Shown here piece by piece: positions 17,143 through 25,247 of a stretch of DNA of 64,000 nucleotides. The DNA lies in assembly GCA_022827095.1 (NCBI GenBank), contig JAJDTP010000021.1:384771-448770 (forward strand). Reading direction: 5' to 3'. The notes beneath the pieces are model-generated. The model had not been told where the DNA came from. It was given only the letters and a program-made list of their open reading frames with translations, and did no database searches. This stretch comes from Dehalococcoidia bacterium. GTDB taxonomy: Bacteria; Chloroflexota; Dehalococcoidia; Lucifugimonadales; UBA3495. Position 1 is the first letter of the stretch, and every line of letters begins with the position of its first letter. The translations under genes were made by a program, and so were the position numbers.

Positions 17143-18474
17143 TTGCTTTTCGACAAAATAATTGGAGGCAAACCGAGCGTCGACGATGTACCGACGGTCG
17201 GTCCAACGCTTACCGGCAGCGGCAGCAAGTACCTACTTGAACGTATCATCAAGTGGGTACTTTTTCTTTTGGCGTCCGTTTCAGTCCTGACCACGGTTGG
17301 GATCGTGTCGGTGCTGCTCTTTGAAGGCGTGCGTTTCTTCACCTCGGACTTCTACGAACAACGGCCAACGGAGCGAGTGGCAACCGGCGAAGCGGAAGCA
17401 CAGTCGGGAGCCGCGCCGGTAGCCCTGGCTCCGGGCATCATCCCCGAGATGCGCGTCCGGGCGACCACCGACTCCCTGATCTACGTTGACTGGGACGCGC
17501 CGGCAACCGGTCAGACTCCCACCGGGTACGCGGTCTCCGTCCTCCCGAGCCTGAAAGCGGACCTGTCGGACTGCGCGGACCTACCGCCCGAACGCACATC
17601 CTGCGTGATAGCCGGCGCGGCGCCGGGCAGATCCCATAAGGTCTCCGTATCTGCGCTGGCGGGTCCGGTCGCCGGCGTTGCTCTACAGACCCAGTCCTTC
17701 AGCGTGCCGGAAAAAGTCAAGTGGCACCGCTTCCTGACCGATACCAAGTGGCGGACGCTCCTGGTACCCCGCTCCTATGGCATCTGGCCGCTCCTCGTGG
17801 GAACCACCATGATCGCATTGCTGGCAATGGTGGTTGCGGTCCCGCTGGGATTGCTGAGCGCGATCTTCCTCAGCGAATACGCCCATCCCCGCCTGCGGGC
17901 AATCACCAAACCCATCCTTGAAGTGCTGGCCGGAGTGCCAACCGTCGTATACGGCTTCTTCGCTTTGTTCTTCATCACCCCCATCCTGCGCTCCTTCAGC
18001 GACGACGTGGGCATCTTCAACGCGCTGTCGGCCGCAATCGTCATGGGTGTGATGATCATTCCCATGGTGTCCAGCCTGAGCGAGGACGCCATGCGGGCCG
18101 TGCCCAACGCGCTGCGCGAAGCCGCCTACGCCCTGGGAGCGACCAGGGTGGAAGTCGCCACCAGGGTAGTGGTGCCGGCCGCCCTGTCGGGAATCGTAGC
18201 TGCGATCATCCTGGCCACGTCCCGCGCGATTGGCGAGACCATGATTGTGTTCATCGCGGCCGGTCAAAATGACAGCCTGACGTTCAATCCCCTGGATCCA
18301 GTGAACACGATGACCGGCTTCATGGCAACTACCAATTTCAGCGATAACGCCATTCCTGGTACGGCACAGTTCCAGGCGCTGTTCGCGGTGGGCATCACCC
18401 TGTTCATCATCACCCTGTTGATGAATTTGCTCAGCCGATTCGTGGTGGCGAAGTTCCGTGAGGTGTACGAATAA
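17143..18474 (+). CDS. pstC: Phosphate ABC transporter permease PstC with inserted FN3-like domain
   Basis: Membrane subunit of the high-affinity phosphate importer. At 443 residues it is about 130 longer than a usual PstC. After TM1 (about 34-66) there is an inserted segment of roughly 100-190 before the conserved FLTDTKW region and the five-helix permease core (EVLAGVPTVVYGFFALFF; then the EAA loop ALREAAYALGATRVEVATRVVVPAALSGI). The insert reads like a fibronectin type III domain: LIYVDWDAP with Trp117, a TGYAVSV strand, C144/C154 and the closing PGRSHKVSVSAL strand. It would face outside the membrane. The start is TTG 17143 with GAGGGTG upstream. The pstA start overlaps the stop (TAATG). 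Confidence 0.92.
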   Translation: MLFDKIIGGKPSVDDVPTVGPTLTGSGSKYLLERIIKWVLFLLASVSVLTTVGIVSVLLFEGVRFFTSDFYEQRPTERVATGEAEAQSGAAPVALAPGIIPEMRVRATTDSLIYVDWDAPATGQTPTGYAVSVLPSLKADLSDCADLPPERTSCVIAGAAPGRSHKVSVSALAGPVAGVALQTQSFSVPEKVKWHRFLTDTKWRTLLVPRSYGIWPLLVGTTMIALLAMVVAVPLGLLSAIFLSEYAHPRLRAITKPILEVLAGVPTVVYGFFALFFITPILRSFSDDVGIFNALSAAIVMGVMIIPMVSSLSEDAMRAVPNALREAAYALGATRVEVATRVVVPAALSGIVAAIILATSRAIGETMIVFIAAGQNDSLTFNPLDPVNTMTGFMATTNFSDNAIPGTAQFQALFAVGITLFIITLLMNLLSRFVVAKFREVYE

Positions 18475-19394
18475 TGGCGGCCGGCATCGACCCCAGCTAC
18501 CAGCGAAATTTGGCGCGCCGCAAGCGCAATGCGTCGATCTTCTATGCAGTATGCGTGGGGGCGGTGATGATCGCGCTCGTGATGCTCGTCGCGCTGCTCT
18601 ATAGCGTGCTGTCAGAGGCATTCGCTTGGCTCAACCTTGATGGCACGTCGATCAGGACCTTGCTCACGGACATACCTTCCAGCAAGGCGGTGAACTCCGG
18701 GCTGTTCCCGGCGATAGTGGGCACGCTGTGGGTGATGGGAATCTGCATTTTCGTGTCGTTCACCGTGGGCGTGTCGGCAGCCATTTACCTGGAGGAATAT
18801 TCCGGTGGAAGCCGGCTGGCCCAACTGATCCAGACCAACATCCAGAACCTGGCGGCAGTACCGTCGATCGTGTACGGCATCCTGGGATTGTCGATATTCG
18901 TCGCATTCTTCGTGCTGGTCGCTCCCGGCAACGACGGGAAGAATGTTTCCGCGGCCGGCCTGACACTGGCCCTGCTGATCATGCCCGTGGTAATCGTTTC
19001 ATCCCAAGAGGCGATCCGAGCCGTGCCGCCATCCATTAGGGAAGGCGGGTTTGCCCTGGGAGGCACGCGGTGGCAGGTGATCTGGCGTCTGGTTTTGCCG
19101 CAGGCGATGCCAGGCATCCTCACCGGCATCATCCTGGCGGTCAGCCGGGCGATGGGCGAGGCCGCGCCCCTGGTGATCATGGGGGCACTGTCGTTCGTGC
19201 CATTCGCGCCCGCCAGCCCGCTGGACCGTTTTACAGTATTGCCCATCCAGATCTACGTCTGGATTTCGAAGCCGCAGGAAGAATTTCACTACCTGGCGGC
19301 TGCGGGGATCGTGGTCTTGCTGATCATGCTGCTCGGCATGAACGCTTTCGCGATATTCCTGCGCAACCGGCTGCAAAAGGATCTCAGGGGGTAA
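18474..19394 (+). CDS. pstA: Phosphate ABC transporter permease PstA
   Basis: Second membrane subunit of the phosphate importer, 306 residues, with about six transmembrane helices. The loop that docks on the ATPase is visible as SIREGGFALGGTRWQVIWRLVLPQAMPGILTG, and the substrate pathway motif as LAAVPSIVYGILGLSIF. Unlike PstC it has no inserted domain. Start ATG overlaps the pstC stop by one base and the gene ends 6 bp before pstB, so the operon is tightly coupled. Confidence 0.95.
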   Translation: MAAGIDPSYQRNLARRKRNASIFYAVCVGAVMIALVMLVALLYSVLSEAFAWLNLDGTSIRTLLTDIPSSKAVNSGLFPAIVGTLWVMGICIFVSFTVGVSAAIYLEEYSGGSRLAQLIQTNIQNLAAVPSIVYGILGLSIFVAFFVLVAPGNDGKNVSAAGLTLALLIMPVVIVSSQEAIRAVPPSIREGGFALGGTRWQVIWRLVLPQAMPGILTGIILAVSRAMGEAAPLVIMGALSFVPFAPASPLDRFTVLPIQIYVWISKPQEEFHYLAAAGIVVLLIMLLGMNAFAIFLRNRLQKDLRG

Positions 19395-19400
19395 CAGAGA

Positions 19401-20186
19401 ATGGCCGCACCCGGAGTGGCAACGCGATACGCCGTCCGCGCCGTCAACGTGGGGGTCTATTATGGCTCCAACAAGGTGATCGAGGGCGTGACGATGGACA
19501 TGCCGGAAAACGAGATCACCGCGATCATCGGACCGAGCGGCGCCGGCAAGAGCACGTTGCTCCGGTGCATCAACCGCCTGAACGATCTCATCGAGATCTT
19601 CCGGATGGAAGGCAAAATATGGTTTGGCGATTTCGACCTGTACGCGCCGCAATCGGACCCGACCCAGATCAGGTACCGGATCGGAATGGTATTCCAGCGG
19701 CCAAACCCGTTTCCAAAATCGATTTACGACAACATTGCTTTTGGCCCGCGGATCAACGGGTTCAAGGGCAACATGGACGACCTCGTGGAGCAGTCCCTGC
19801 AAGGAGCCGCTTTGTGGGACGAAGTTAAGGACCGGCTGAAAGATTCGGCGCTGTCGCTGTCCGGCGGCCAGCAGCAGCGGCTCTGCATCGCCCGGGCCCT
19901 GGCCGTGGAGCCCAGCGTCATACTGATGGACGAGCCCTGTTCCGCGCTCGATCCAATAGCGACGCTGGCAATCGAAGAACTGATGCAGGAACTCAAGAAA
20001 ACCTACAGCATTGTGATCGTGACCCACAACATGCAGCAGGCCGGTCGGGTGTCCGACAAGACGGCCTTCCTGATGCCGGACGAGAACCGGGTGGCGCACC
20101 TCATCGAGTTTGGCGACACCCGGACGCTGTTCACCAATCCCTCTGACGAACGCACCGAGGCTTACATCACCGGCCGGTTCGGCTAG
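19401..20186 (+). CDS. pstB: Phosphate ABC transporter ATP-binding protein PstB
   Basis: ATPase subunit energising phosphate import, 261 residues. Walker [11 protein letters not shown]-loop in [12 protein letters not shown], signature [15 protein letters not shown], Walker B VILMDEP and switch His in VTHNMQQA are all intact. CINRLNDL after Walker A is typical of PstB. It lies between pstA and phoU on the same strand; an RBS-like ACAGAGA precedes the ATG. No anomaly seen. Confidence 0.97.
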   Translation: MAAPGVATRYAVRAVNVGVYYGSNKVIEGVTMDMPENEITAIIGPSGAGKSTLLRCINRLNDLIEIFRMEGKIWFGDFDLYAPQSDPTQIRYRIGMVFQRPNPFPKSIYDNIAFGPRINGFKGNMDDLVEQSLQGAALWDEVKDRLKDSALSLSGGQQQRLCIARALAVEPSVILMDEPCSALDPIATLAIEELMQELKKTYSIVIVTHNMQQAGRVSDKTAFLMPDENRVAHLIEFGDTRTLFTNPSDERTEAYITGRFG

Positions 20187-20276
20187 TCCACCGCTGCGTG
20201 ACCCACCGACCGTTGGACAGGTTCGGGTCACGGTTAGCGGCGAGCCGAGTTGCCAAAAGGACAAGGAGGCGACGCA

Positions 20277-20957
20277 ATGCTGAGGTCTGATTACGAGCGC
20301 GACCTGGCCAGCCTGGAGGACGATCTCGCCGAAATGGCCAACCTGGTCGAGCAGGCAACTCGCTCCGCGCTGGACGCGCTGGAAAACCAGAACAACGAAC
20401 TGGCCCAGAGGATTGTTGAAGAAGACGACCAGATCGACCGGCTGCAGGACGCGCTGGAGAACAAGTGCGTCGGGATGCTCGCTACCCAGCAGCCCACGGC
20501 CCGTGATCTCCGGCAGGTTCTTTCAGCGGTGCACATAGCGGTGGAACTCGAGCGGATGGGCGACTACGCCGAGGGGATCGCGAAAATATGCCTGCGCATG
20601 GGTGACCAGCCACTGCTCAAGCCGTTGATCGATATCCCGCGGATGGCCGAACTGGCCCTGACCATGCTCCGGGAAAGCCTCCAGGCCTACTCCAACCGGG
20701 ACGAATGGCAAGCCCGCAAGGTCTGCAAAGACGACGACGCGGTGGATGATCTGTACAACCAGATCTACCGTGAACTGCTGACCTACATGCTGCAGGACCC
20801 GCGCAACATCGAGCGGGCGACGTACCTGCTATGGGTTGCACACGACCTGGAGCGGATCGCCGACCGGGCCACCAACATCGCGGAACGGGTGATGTGGCTG
20901 GTTTCCGGGCACACGGTGGGAACCGGGAGCGTAAAATCCGACCGGTCCCTGCGCTGA
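20277..20957 (+). CDS. phoU: Phosphate signalling/uptake regulator PhoU
   Basis: A 226-residue all-helical protein with two PhoU repeats, each with the metal-binding pattern seen here as VELERMGDYAEGI and HDLERIADRATNIAE. PhoU restrains phosphate uptake and signalling by the PhoR-PhoB pair in many bacteria. The start is ATG 20277, with AAGGAGG 8 bases upstream; an in-frame start 27 bases earlier is unlikely. It is 90 bp after pstB and closes the pst operon. No two-component genes are nearby. Confidence 0.95.
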   Translation: MLRSDYERDLASLEDDLAEMANLVEQATRSALDALENQNNELAQRIVEEDDQIDRLQDALENKCVGMLATQQPTARDLRQVLSAVHIAVELERMGDYAEGIAKICLRMGDQPLLKPLIDIPRMAELALTMLRESLQAYSNRDEWQARKVCKDDDAVDDLYNQIYRELLTYMLQDPRNIERATYLLWVAHDLERIADRATNIAERVMWLVSGHTVGTGSVKSDRSLR

Positions 20958-21010
20958 TTGGCGCCAGTCAGGATCATCAAAATCCGCAGAATCTGGCCCG
21001 GATTCCGTCG

Positions 21011-21039
21011 TTGACAATTCCCGACCTCGGCAGTATAGT
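21011..21039 (+). promoter_or_regulatory. Consensus sigma70 promoter ahead of sulfite reductase leader
   Basis: TTGACA at 21011-21016, a 17-base spacer, and TATAGT at 21034-21039, a near-perfect housekeeping promoter. Transcription should start near 21046, about 165 bases before the sulfite reductase start codon. Confidence 0.75.
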
Positions 21040-21045
21040 TTTCGC

Positions 21046-21184
21046 AAATGCATAGTACTTGCAAAAGCGTTTGCATCTGCACATGTACCTGTCCCCCGAA
21101 ATCGGGGGCGGGATAGACCTGACCGGACATTTCAGGTTCGCGCCTGCGCCCACCGATTTGCCACGCGGCAGCGGTGGGTTTTTT
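21046..21184 (+). promoter_or_regulatory. Structured 5' leader, candidate riboswitch or attenuator
   Basis: The leader folds into several clear hairpins: TGCAAA/TTTGCA (21060-21075), CCCCCGA/TCGGGGG with a two-base loop (21093-21108), ACCTGA/TCAGGT (21117-21137), then an intrinsic terminator. I could not match it to a riboswitch class known to me (SAM, TPP, FMN, cobalamin, Moco and T-box signatures are absent). Its place before siroheme-dependent sulfur or nitrogen reduction suggests control by a related metabolite, which is inference. Confidence 0.5.
21149..21184 (+). terminator. Intrinsic terminator in the sulfite reductase leader
   Basis: CCCACCG (21149-21155) pairs with CGGTGGG (21172-21178), enclosing an inner TGCC/GGCA hairpin, and is followed directly by TTTTTT (21179-21184). 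It stands between the promoter and the gene on the same strand, the arrangement of transcription attenuation. Confidence 0.75.
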
Positions 21185-21211
21185 CGTGCAAGATCGCCGA
21201 GGAGGGATCTC

Positions 21212-23047
21212 TTGACCAGCCAGACACAAAACCCCAGCCAGGAAGACATCCACGCGTCCAGTATGCGCTTGGCGTCCGACGCCGGTACCATCATCCCGTT
21301 CATGGAGGATGAGATCCAGCGTTTCGACGCCGAAGTTGACCGGTTCCGCACCGGGGAACTGGACAACACTGTGTTCACGCCCTTCCGCCTCCGGCAGGGC
21401 GTGTACGGTCAGCGGCAGGCCGACGTGCAGATGATCCGGGTCAAGCTGCCCGGCGGGATCATTTCGGCGGACATGCTGGACAGCTTCGGCGACATCACCG
21501 AAAAGTACGCGCCGCTGCAGAAGGGGCACATCACCACCCGGGAGAACATCCAACTGCACCACATCCCGCTGGAACAGACCTCGGAAGTGCTTCGCATCCT
21601 GGGCAACGTGGGCCTGTCCACCCGGGAGGCGTGCGGGAACACGGTGCGAAACGTGGTTGGACCACCGACGGCCGGCGTGAGCCCGGAGGAAGTGTTCGAC
21701 CCGACCCCGTACCTCACCGCGTACGTCCGCTTCGGTGTGCGCCATCCCATCACCCAGAACTTCCCCCGCAAGTTCAAGTCCGCGTTCACCGGCAACGACC
21801 AGCGGGACGAGGTGGCGGCAGCGATCCAGGACCTGACCTTCGTGTCGCAGTACAACGAAATGGACGGCGAGCAGCGCAAGGGGTTCAAGGTCTACTGCGG
21901 CGGCGGCACGTCGATCATGCCGCGACTGGCCAAGCCACTTTACGAGTGGGTATCCGAGGATGACTACCTGCGCGTCGCCTTGGCGGTGTGGACGGTATTC
22001 AACAACGCCGAAATGCTGCGCAAGAACCGTATGATGGCGCGGCTCAAGGTGCTGATCGACCGCATCGGCCTGGACGAGTTCCGGGACATGGTGGATGCCG
22101 AGCTGGCAAACATCGGTCCCATCGATTTCCGGTCGCTGATGTCCGCAGAAGACATCCAGCGCGAGGATCCCCCAGCGCAGCCTTCCGCCGGGAATGGCGA
22201 CCACAGCGATCCCGAATACCAGGAGTGGCTAAGCTCGAACGTAGAGGCGCAGCGGCAGGACGGTTACCACGTCGTGTACATCAAGACAGTGCGCGGAGAT
22301 CTGGGCCCAGAGCAGTTCCGCGGGCTGGCCGACATCGTCCGCGAGTACACCGGCGGCAAGGCGCGCACGACCCAGGAGCAGAACCTGGTGTTGCGCTGGG
22401 TCCCGACGGGCCATCTGCACAACGTTTGGTCGGCTTTGCAGCCGCTGGAACTGGCGGAGGCGGGTCACAGCCACATCAGCAACGTGGTGTCCTGCCCGGG
22501 CACGGACAGTTGCAAACTGGGGATCACCTCGTCGATGGGACTGGCCAAAGCGCTGCGGACCGAAATGGCCGACTGGAATGGTCTTTCCGAGGACAAGGGC
22601 GTGGGCGATATCCGCATCAAGATGAGCGGCTGTCCGAACGGGTGCGGCCTGCATCACATCGCCAACATCGGGTTCCACGGAGCCGCGGTCAAGGGCGTTG
22701 AGGGCCAGCAGATACCATCCTACGAACTGTTCCTGGGCGGCAACTACGGCGACAACCAGGTGGAGGACTCCCGCATCGGGACCCGGGTGCCCAAGGTCAA
22801 GGTGCCGGCCAAGCTGGTTCCGTCGGTGCTGAAGGACATCGTCACGTACTACAAGGACAACCGCACCGACGAAACCGAGCGGTTCAACGACTTCATTGAT
22901 CGCGTGGGCCTGGAGGAGATGACCTCCGTGGCGGCCCGCGCCCAGGAGGTGGGCCACGAGGCCGAGGGCGGTGGCGAGATGTACTTCGACTGGGAGCGGA
23001 CCAACCAGTACGTGCTGGAGCGCGGCGAAGGCGAGTGCGCCGTTTAA
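21212..23047 (+). CDS. Siroheme-[4Fe-4S] sulfite/nitrite reductase
   Basis: A 611-residue assimilatory reductase that takes sulfite to sulfide or nitrite to ammonia, with siroheme coupled to an iron-sulfur cluster. Cysteine ligands are seen in SCPGTDSCKLG and SGCPNGCGLH. The two ferredoxin-like half-domains are present (TTRENIQLHHI with THE conserved Arg; TTQEQNLVLRWV). I start at TTG 21212, which has GAGGAGGG 5 bases upstream; an in-frame ATG at 21059 would lie in the leader before the terminator. The 70-residue C-terminal part after the core (MYFDWERTNQYV) is not diagnostic. hemD follows 18 bp later and would supply the siroheme precursor. Confidence 0.92.
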   Translation: MTSQTQNPSQEDIHASSMRLASDAGTIIPFMEDEIQRFDAEVDRFRTGELDNTVFTPFRLRQGVYGQRQADVQMIRVKLPGGIISADMLDSFGDITEKYAPLQKGHITTRENIQLHHIPLEQTSEVLRILGNVGLSTREACGNTVRNVVGPPTAGVSPEEVFDPTPYLTAYVRFGVRHPITQNFPRKFKSAFTGNDQRDEVAAAIQDLTFVSQYNEMDGEQRKGFKVYCGGGTSIMPRLAKPLYEWVSEDDYLRVALAVWTVFNNAEMLRKNRMMARLKVLIDRIGLDEFRDMVDAELANIGPIDFRSLMSAEDIQREDPPAQPSAGNGDHSDPEYQEWLSSNVEAQRQDGYHVVYIKTVRGDLGPEQFRGLADIVREYTGGKARTTQEQNLVLRWVPTGHLHNVWSALQPLELAEAGHSHISNVVSCPGTDSCKLGITSSMGLAKALRTEMADWNGLSEDKGVGDIRIKMSGCPNGCGLHHIANIGFHGAAVKGVEGQQIPSYELFLGGNYGDNQVEDSRIGTRVPKVKVPAKLVPSVLKDIVTYYKDNRTDETERFNDFIDRVGLEEMTSVAARAQEVGHEAEGGGEMYFDWERTNQYVLERGEGECAV

Positions 23048-23065
23048 CGGCTTCTCAACGTCGCA

Positions 23066-23890
23066 ATGGCTAAGGCATCGCTTAACGGGAGAGTGCTGGC
23101 CTTCGTCGAGGCGCGCATGCCCGACGAAATGGCCGGCCTCATCCGGCGGCATGGAGGCGTCCCTGTCGGTGCGCCGGTCATGCAGGAACACTACCTGCAG
23201 GATAGCCCGCAAGTGCAGCGGGCTATCCTCGACGTATGTGCAGGGCGCGTTGACACCACCATCTTCCTGACCGGCGTTGGCGCAAACGCGATGATGGGCA
23301 TCGCAGAAGGGATGGGCCGCCTTTCGGAGTTCGAAGAGGCGCTTCGAAGCATAACCGTGGTGGCGCGCAGCCCGAAACCTGGTCGCATCCTGCGCCGCCA
23401 TAAAATTCCCATCGATATCATGCCTCCGGAGCCGTACACCTCGAGCGATCTGATTGCATCGATGCGCGACCTGGACCTCGCAAGCAAGCGAGTGATCTTC
23501 CAGCGTTACGGGGGCCCGGACTCCGAGCTCCCCACCTACCTGCGCGAACAGCGGGCCGATTATGAAGAGCTGACGCTGTATGACTGGGGGTTACCCGATG
23601 ACACCGCGCCGGTGGTCGACTTAATCGACCGCATGGAGCAGGGCTCCATCGACGCCCTGGCCTTCACCAGCCGGCCGCAGGTTCCGAACCTGATCACCAT
23701 CGCCGCCGAAGCCGGACGCGAAGAATCACTGCGGGCGAGCCTCGGCGGACCGGTGGCAGTTGCGTCCGTGGGTCCGGTATGCACTCAGAAGTTGCAGGAG
23801 TTCGGCATCCCGGTGGACGTGGAGCCGGACCACCCGCACATGGGAAACCTGGTGATGGCGGTGGCGGAATATTTCGGCGACGACGCCTAA
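23066..23890 (+). CDS. hemD: Uroporphyrinogen-III synthase
   Basis: A 274-residue HemD-family protein that closes hydroxymethylbilane to uroporphyrinogen III, the branch point to siroheme and heme. The family is poorly conserved, but the layout fits: LNGRVLAFVEAR at the start, TIFLTGVGANAMM, a middle RVIFQRYGGPDSELPTYLRE, and the C-terminal ALAFTSRPQVPNLI and VASVGPVCTQKLQEFGI. It shares the transcript with the siroheme-containing reductase, so its role here is probably cofactor supply. It converges with the cupin gene and their ends overlap by 4 bases. Confidence 0.88.
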   Translation: MAKASLNGRVLAFVEARMPDEMAGLIRRHGGVPVGAPVMQEHYLQDSPQVQRAILDVCAGRVDTTIFLTGVGANAMMGIAEGMGRLSEFEEALRSITVVARSPKPGRILRRHKIPIDIMPPEPYTSSDLIASMRDLDLASKRVIFQRYGGPDSELPTYLREQRADYEELTLYDWGLPDDTAPVVDLIDRMEQGSIDALAFTSRPQVPNLITIAAEAGREESLRASLGGPVAVASVGPVCTQKLQEFGIPVDVEPDHPHMGNLVMAVAEYFGDDA

Positions 23891-24219
23891 TACTTGAACT
23901 CCTCGCGCACCGGGCTGAATATGTCCAGCGCGATGGCCTTGGTTCCCTGGCCCCGCGCATAGTGCTCAACGTCGCCGGGGATGATGTACATGTCCCCCGG
24001 CTTGAGGACGCGCACCTCGCCGCCGATGCCCATTTCCAGCTCGCCCTCGACGATGATGCCGCCCTGCTCATGGGGATGGGTGTGCAGCGGCACCAGGGCA
24101 CCGGCTTCAACCTCCACCAGTGAGAACAGCATCTGGGCCCCCCAGAAGGTGCGAGTGCGGGCGCCTTCGGCAAGTTCCTTGTAGCCGCGGCTCTCAGGAT
24201 TGAGGAAGTAATCGCTCAT
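23887..24219 (-). CDS. Cupin-domain protein
   Basis: A 110-residue single-domain cupin. The first metal-binding motif is seen as PLHTHPHEQGGIIVEGELEMGIGG and the second as PGDMYIIPGDVEHYARG, so a bound metal is likely. Such small cupins range from sugar isomerases to sensor domains; nothing here decides between them. Its stop codon overlaps that of hemD on the opposite strand, and radC follows upstream on the same strand only 25 bp away in the transcript direction, so radC-cupin may be one unit. Confidence 0.85.
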   Translation of the reverse strand: MSDYFLNPESRGYKELAEGARTRTFWGAQMLFSLVEVEAGALVPLHTHPHEQGGIIVEGELEMGIGGEVRVLKPGDMYIIPGDVEHYARGQGTKAIALDIFSPVREEFKY

Positions 24220-24244
24220 CGCCTTGTCTCCTTGTTGTGCGAGT

Positions 24245-25123
24245 CTAATCGAACCCCAAACGTTTTTCCTTCAGGCTGGTGAACCGTCCGCCGTGTCCGA
24301 TGACGAGGTGGTCCAGCAACTCTATGTCCATGAGTTTCCCGGCGGCGGCCAGGTCGCGGGTGACGGAGATGTCCTCCGGGCTGGGCGTCGGATCACCGGA
24401 CGGGTGGTTGTGGGCCACGATGATCGACGGAGCGTTTTCCCGGATGGCAGGACGCAGCACCTCGGCGGGACGTACCGCGCTGCTGTTCACCGTCCCGATG
24501 TAGATTGTTCGGCGGGCGACGACCTGGTTACGGGTGTTGAGCAGCAGGACGACGAGGTTCTCCTGCACCAGCGGCTCCATCTCCGCGATGAGCAGGCTGG
24601 CCGCGTCCTGCGGACAGGATATCTGGGAGCGTTCCTCGGGGGCAAGCGAAGCGATGCGGCGACCAAGCTCCAGGGCGGCCATGATCTCGCTGGATTTGGC
24701 GTGGTTGAGCCCGCGCTGCTCGCAAAGCTCCGCGTACCCGGCCCGGGCCAACCCGGCAATGCCGTCAAACTCGGCGAGAATTCGCATCGCCACGTTGATC
24801 GCGTTTTCGCCGGCCACGCCGGAGCGTAACAGTATGGCGACGAGTTCGGCGTTGTTCAGGTATCGCGGGCCGTGCTCGCGCAGACGTTCCCGAGGGCGCT
24901 CGCCAGGTGGCAGGTCCAGGATGGTCGGCTGGTAAGAGACCGTAGCAACGTCGTGAGATGAGACTTGTTCGTCCGCGTGCTCAACGTCAGCTTGGCCAGA
25001 AGGACCCGGTGGAACCCGGTCCGGCGCTGCAATGGGAACGGTAGAGCCGGCGATGATGCGCTCGAGTTCGGCCCGGAAGGCATCGAGGTCGGCAGGCTCC
25101 GCCGGTGGTCCGGTGACGGTCAT
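24245..25123 (-). CDS. radC: RadC/JAMM-domain DNA repair protein
   Basis: A 292-residue RadC-family protein with an unusually long N-terminal region (about 65 low-similarity residues) before the helix-hairpin-helix part (YLNNAELVAILLRSG). The C-terminal MPN+ domain holds the metal motif HNHPSGDPTPSPED (His, His, Ser, Asp). The role of RadC is unsettled; links to recombination and mobile elements have been proposed. The ATG at 25123 has GGAG 7 bases upstream; an earlier start at 25186 is possible but less likely. Confidence 0.92.
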   Translation of the reverse strand: MTVTGPPAEPADLDAFRAELERIIAGSTVPIAAPDRVPPGPSGQADVEHADEQVSSHDVATVSYQPTILDLPPGERPRERLREHGPRYLNNAELVAILLRSGVAGENAINVAMRILAEFDGIAGLARAGYAELCEQRGLNHAKSSEIMAALELGRRIASLAPEERSQISCPQDAASLLIAEMEPLVQENLVVLLLNTRNQVVARRTIYIGTVNSSAVRPAEVLRPAIRENAPSIIVAHNHPSGDPTPSPEDISVTRDLAAAGKLMDIELLDHLVIGHGGRFTSLKEKRLGFD

Positions 25124-25247
25124 CGTTGACTCCGTTGGTCGAGAACTCAGCCGCAAGTCTAAACGGCTGATTGATGATCCCGCCATCGAATGGTGTCAGC
25201 GATTGACGGGATGGGATGAGAATTCAGTCCCCGAGGATTCTCCGGCC

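Noticed and set aside
16935-17342. Upstream extension of the luciferase-like gene (long N-terminus)
   Set aside because: The extra codons overlap the pst regulatory region and pstC and have no family similarity; a TTG start near the motif is better.
18999-20264. A 421-codon minus-strand frame across pstA and pstB
   Set aside because: It lies antisense to two certain genes and shows no domain.
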